Assembly: GCF_015234135.1 (NCBI RefSeq)
Contig: NZ_JADGIK010000006.1
Span: 205,525 to 269,524 of the forward strand
Origin: Faecalibacter rhinopitheci
Lineage (GTDB): Bacteria > Bacteroidota > Bacteroidia > Flavobacteriales > Weeksellaceae
Direction of reading: 5' to 3'
DNA length: 64,000 nucleotides
Below, piece by piece: positions 61,552 through 64,000 of this stretch. The position numbers were made by a program, and so were the translations under genes. The first letter of the stretch is position 1, and each line of letters begins with the position of its first letter. A model generated the notes under the pieces. It worked only from the letters and a program-made list of their open reading frames with translations. It had not been told where the DNA came from and did no database searches.

Positions 61552-62577
61552 ATGTTTAAAAAATTATATGCTTTAATCTTATTTAGTTCATCTTTGCTTA
61601 CACAAGCTCAAGATGGAACACGCGTATATGAATTTTTAAATTTAACTACTTCAGCCAAACATGCTGCTTTAGGAGGATATAACGTAACATCTTGGGACGC
61701 GGATCCCAATAATGCGATGGCTAATCCAGCATTGATGAATCGTGAGATGCATGGCCAATTCGGAATCAATTATGTAACGCATATAGCAGATGTTAAAAAT
61801 GCATCTTTTTCAGGTGTATATAGATTATCAGATGTTGATTATGTATCGCTTCATGGGCAATACTTAGATTATGGTGACATCGTTGGAACAGATGAGATAG
61901 GTACAATCACAGGAGATTTTAAAGCAAAGGATGCAGCAATAATTTTAGGTTATGCAAGAGAAATTGCTGATTATTGGACGGTTGGTGCAAATATTAAATA
62001 TATCAACTCTTCAATCGAAATGTACAAATCTTCTGCCATAGGTGTAGATTTAGGTATTTCTTTTCACGATTTTGATGACCGAACTAGAGTAGGACTAGTT
62101 TTCAGAAACATAGGAAAACAAATCCAAACGTTTAGTGGAAAAAGAGAAAGATTACCTTTACAAGTTAATTTAGGGGTAGCTCACGAATTAGAACATGTAC
62201 CGTTAGAGTTGTCCTTAACATTACACGATTTACAAAAATTTGATATTTCTCAAACGTATAATAAGTCTGGTCAAGAAGTAAACATCGGACGCAAAATTGC
62301 AGATCATATTGCTGTTGGAGCGGAATTATTTCCAGGAAAAGATTTTAATTTAAGATTAGGATATAATTTTAAACGTGGAAACGAGCTTGCTATTGAAGGT
62401 GTACGATCTCTTTCCGGATTGACGTATGGATTTGGAGTACGCATGAATGCCTTTAGAATTGAATTTGGACATTCAAATTATCATACTTCCGGAGGTGCTA
62501 ATCATTTTAGCTTATTAATTAACTTAGATCGTATCGTACAAGGACGTGATTACTGGAGAAGTAACCCATGGCTTTAA
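61552..62577 (+). CDS. porQ: Type IX secretion system protein PorQ
   Basis: 341 residues. Signal peptide (FKKLYALILFSSSLLTQAQ) and a PorV/FadL-like outer-membrane barrel beginning YEFLNLTTSAKHAALGGYNV, with repeated strand patterns and the C-terminal FSLLINLDRIVQGRDYW. PorQ belongs to the outer-membrane attachment complex of T9SS (PorU-PorV-PorZ-PorQ). It is followed after 54 bases by cmk, a combination seen in other Flavobacteriia. Confidence 0.9.
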   Translation: MFKKLYALILFSSSLLTQAQDGTRVYEFLNLTTSAKHAALGGYNVTSWDADPNNAMANPALMNREMHGQFGINYVTHIADVKNASFSGVYRLSDVDYVSLHGQYLDYGDIVGTDEIGTITGDFKAKDAAIILGYAREIADYWTVGANIKYINSSIEMYKSSAIGVDLGISFHDFDDRTRVGLVFRNIGKQIQTFSGKRERLPLQVNLGVAHELEHVPLELSLTLHDLQKFDISQTYNKSGQEVNIGRKIADHIAVGAELFPGKDFNLRLGYNFKRGNELAIEGVRSLSGLTYGFGVRMNAFRIEFGHSNYHTSGGANHFSLLINLDRIVQGRDYWRSNPWL

Positions 62578-62604
62578 TAGGAATTAATTTTAAATACAAT
62601 TATG

Positions 62605-62612
62605 TATCTTTG
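62605..62612 (+). promoter_or_regulatory. -7 element of cmk
   Basis: TATCTTTG, 19 bases before the cmk ATG; -33 not clear. Confidence 0.45.
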
Positions 62613-62631
62613 CTAACTATTCATGTAACAA

Positions 62632-63321
62632 ATGAAACAAGATTTAATTATAGCGATTGACGGTCATTCTTCAACAGGAAAAAGTTCCCTGTCAAAAATT
62701 ATTGCAAAAAAATTAGGATATACCCATATAGATAGTGGCGCAATGTATCGTGCAGTTACGCTATTTGCATTAAATAATGGATTAATCGAAAATCAAAAAG
62801 TTAAAGTAGATCAACTAGTAGCTCGCTTACCAGAAATACAAATTAGTTTTAAGCTGAATTCGTTAACCAATAAGAATGAAACTTTTTTGAATGGGCAGAA
62901 TGTAGAAGCCCAAATCAGAGATCTTAAAGTTTCATCAATGGTAAGTCCCATCGCTGTTATTGCAGAAGTACGTGAATATTGTGTGGCACTTCAGCAAAAA
63001 ATGGGAAAAGCAAAGCGTATTGTAATGGACGGACGAGATATAGGAACTACAGTATATCCCAACGCTGATATTAAATTTTTTATTACAGCATCTGCAGAAA
63101 TACGTGCTAAACGACGATTTCTGGAATATCAACAAGAAGGTAAAGTTATTCCATTGGATGAGGTTCTGGCAAATGTAATTGAACGTGATCACATCGATTC
63201 TTCTCGAGAACATTCACCTTTACGAAAAGCGCACGACGCAATAGAAGTCGACAATTCAAACTTAAATTTAGAAGAAACAGTAGAACATGTTATGCAAATT
63301 CTACAAAAACGTTTCAATTAA
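62632..63321 (+). CDS. cmk: Cytidylate kinase
   Basis: Phosphorylates CMP/dCMP with ATP. 229 residues: P-loop IDGHSSTGKSSLSK, the nucleoside-binding SGAMYRAVTL, VMDGRDIGTTVYPNAD (DGRDIGT is diagnostic), the LID segment REHSPLRKA and the C-terminal DNSNLNLEETVEHV. Full length. Behind porQ on the same strand with its own -7 element. Confidence 0.96.
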   Translation: MKQDLIIAIDGHSSTGKSSLSKIIAKKLGYTHIDSGAMYRAVTLFALNNGLIENQKVKVDQLVARLPEIQISFKLNSLTNKNETFLNGQNVEAQIRDLKVSSMVSPIAVIAEVREYCVALQQKMGKAKRIVMDGRDIGTTVYPNADIKFFITASAEIRAKRRFLEYQQEGKVIPLDEVLANVIERDHIDSSREHSPLRKAHDAIEVDNSNLNLEETVEHVMQILQKRFN

Positions 63322-63336
63322 TCAATATAATAATGG

Positions 63337-63366
63337 AAACACTTTAATATTAAAGTGTTTTTTTTA
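63337..63366 (+). terminator. Terminator of cmk
   Basis: Palindrome AAACACTTTAAT / ATTAAAGTGTTT followed by T-run. Confidence 0.88.
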
Positions 63367-63371
63367 TTTTT

Positions 63372-63459
63372 TGGGCGTTCCCTTCGGTCGGGCTTTTCAT
63401 TTCTATCTTTGCTTGCCAGCAAAGGATATCCACTGCAATCCCTAACGCGAAAAAGCTCA
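63372..63459. repeat. Structured intergenic element, GGGCGTTCCC...CCCTAACGC type
   Basis: Starts TGGGCGTTCCCTTCGGTCGG and ends CCACTGCAATCCCTAACGC. The outer GCGTT/AACGC can pair and CCCTTCGGTCGGG forms a hairpin. GC content is far above the surroundings. From memory this element recurs after genes in many Flavobacteriia genomes; it might correspond to a named RNA motif such as Flavo-1, which I cannot verify. Confidence 0.6.
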
Positions 63460-63660
63460 ACTGTCAGCCAATGTCTAAATTTTAAGATAAATATAAATCC
63501 TAAAAAAAATACATCCTTTATATAATAGATTTTTTATGTTGATTAGGCATAAAATCACCTTCTATATAGAACACATAAATGTATTATTACATAAATTCAA
63601 TGAATAATAACGTATTTTAATTTTATTTCAAAAAATATTCTACGGAGGTTCAGTGAGTTA
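63460..63660. other. AT-rich intergenic stretch, nothing recognised
   Basis: No coding frame, promoter or terminator of convincing quality is seen here. Confidence 0.5.
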
Positions 63661-63691
63661 GTTAAAGCGTAGGAAATAATTCTAAAATGTG

Positions 63692-63724
63692 TTTGGTAAA
63701 GTGAATAAAGATGTTCTATATTTG
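63692..63724 (+). promoter_or_regulatory. Presumed rRNA operon promoter P1
   Basis: TTTG (63692-63695) and TATATTTG (63717-63724), spacing 21, with the -33 block TTTGGTAAAG shared with the tRNA-Leu promoter. Confidence 0.75.
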
Positions 63725-63812
63725 CACTCTCAATACGAAAGACGAGTAGTATTGTAAATTGAAAAGCGAGGAAAAGATTAGAATAAAAACTTCAGAATTT
63801 ATTTAAAAAAGA

Positions 63813-63843
63813 TTTTGTAGTTTAAAAATAAGCGTTACCTTTG
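63813..63843 (+). promoter_or_regulatory. Presumed rRNA operon promoter P2
   Basis: TTTTG (63813-63817) and TACCTTTG (63836-63843). The spacer block GTAGTTTAAAAATAA is identical to that of the first tRNA-Glu promoter and sits at the same distance from the -7. Confidence 0.7.
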
Positions 63844-63849
63844 CAACCG

Positions 63850-64000
63850 CAAACGATGAAAGTTGAATTGCGAATTAATGAGAAGTTCATTTGAAATTAT
63901 AATATAAGACGAAAGAAATAAAAGCCGAATACAAATTAGGTCAATCCTTAAATAATAGAGCTAAAGGAAATTCGAAGTTGTAAAACATAGAAGCTAACGC
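63850..64000 (+). other. Presumed leader of a ribosomal RNA operon, cut by the window end
   Basis: About 150 transcribed bases after P2 with no open frame, high purine content and motifs such as AGACGAAAGAAATAAAAGCC. Two tandem stable-RNA-type promoters in front argue for a 16S rRNA gene just beyond the window; no rRNA sequence itself is present. Confidence 0.5.

Noticed and set aside
63322..64000. Extra protein gene after cmk
   Set aside because: No frame with plausible length, start and composition; the region fits a terminator, a structured element and a stable-RNA leader.
1..64000. CRISPR array or defence island
   Set aside because: No regularly spaced repeats and no Cas, restriction or toxin-antitoxin genes were seen; the content is core genome.

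Overview
This is an AT-rich chromosomal window from a member of class Flavobacteriia (Bacteroidota), most likely the Weeksellaceae/Chryseobacterium-like part of the class; the genus is not certain. The evidence is Bacteroidota-type promoters (TTTG about 19-21 nt upstream of TAnnTTTG), a type IX secretion protein (PorQ), a secreted protein with a C-terminal T9SS-type sorting domain, many signal peptides ending in A-Q or F-A-Q, and typical Flavobacteriia families (DUF3857/transglutaminase pairs, a DAHP synthase-chorismate mutase fusion, PurE-PurK). Almost everything is core genome. I see no phage, insertion sequence, plasmid gene or CRISPR array.

Layout. 0-9 kb: a cut DUF2459-like gene, clpB, a small secreted-protein gene without a start codon, an outer-membrane barrel plus secreted partner, cysK-cysE, and a DUF2147 protein. 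9-17.4 kb: an MsbA-like ABC exporter, aroA with a MazG-type pyrophosphohydrolase, a tandem pair of secreted transglutaminase-like proteins, and dtd. 17.5-20.5 kb: a small unknown protein and a TPR histidine kinase/response regulator pair. 20.6-25.7 kb: an aromatic amino acid operon read leftward (pheA, aminotransferase, tyrA, DAHP synthase-chorismate mutase, rsgA). In front of it is an unannotated 26-residue leader peptide packed with Phe and Tyr, followed by a terminator hairpin, which is the layout of a classical attenuator. 25.7-37 kb: an ABC ATPase, a thioredoxin-like protein, ychF, a T9SS cargo protein, an aminotransferase, parE - small membrane protein - parC, a rhomboid protein and an NlpC/P60 lipoprotein. 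37.2-38.4 kb: four tRNA-Glu(TTC) genes around rpsT. 38.4-43.2 kb: purE-purK, a membrane-anchored EEP-family phosphatase/nuclease, a TPR membrane protein and a GNAT protein. 43.3-45.6 kb: a TPP riboswitch driving a TonB-dependent receptor, so probably thiamine uptake. 45.6-54.7 kb: two alpha/beta hydrolases, an endonuclease III without an iron-sulfur cluster motif, a DUF4919-like protein, a mechanosensitive channel, bcp-recA, a conserved protein of unknown function and a metallo-beta-lactamase-fold hydrolase. 54.8-64 kb: tRNA-Leu(CAA), an N-acyl-D-amino-acid deacylase-like enzyme, zupT, a second mechanosensitive channel, a DUF2339 protein, porQ and cmk. The window ends in what looks like the tandem-promoter leader of a ribosomal RNA operon.

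Regulatory structure is the most informative layer. It includes the Phe/Tyr attenuator, a TPP riboswitch with a readable start-codon-sequestering platform, a 50-bp perfect palindrome that is a shared terminator and also encodes identical C-termini for two convergent genes, a promoter spacer block shared between a tRNA promoter and the presumed rrn P2, and a structured repeat after cmk that I recognise as recurring in other Flavobacteriia.
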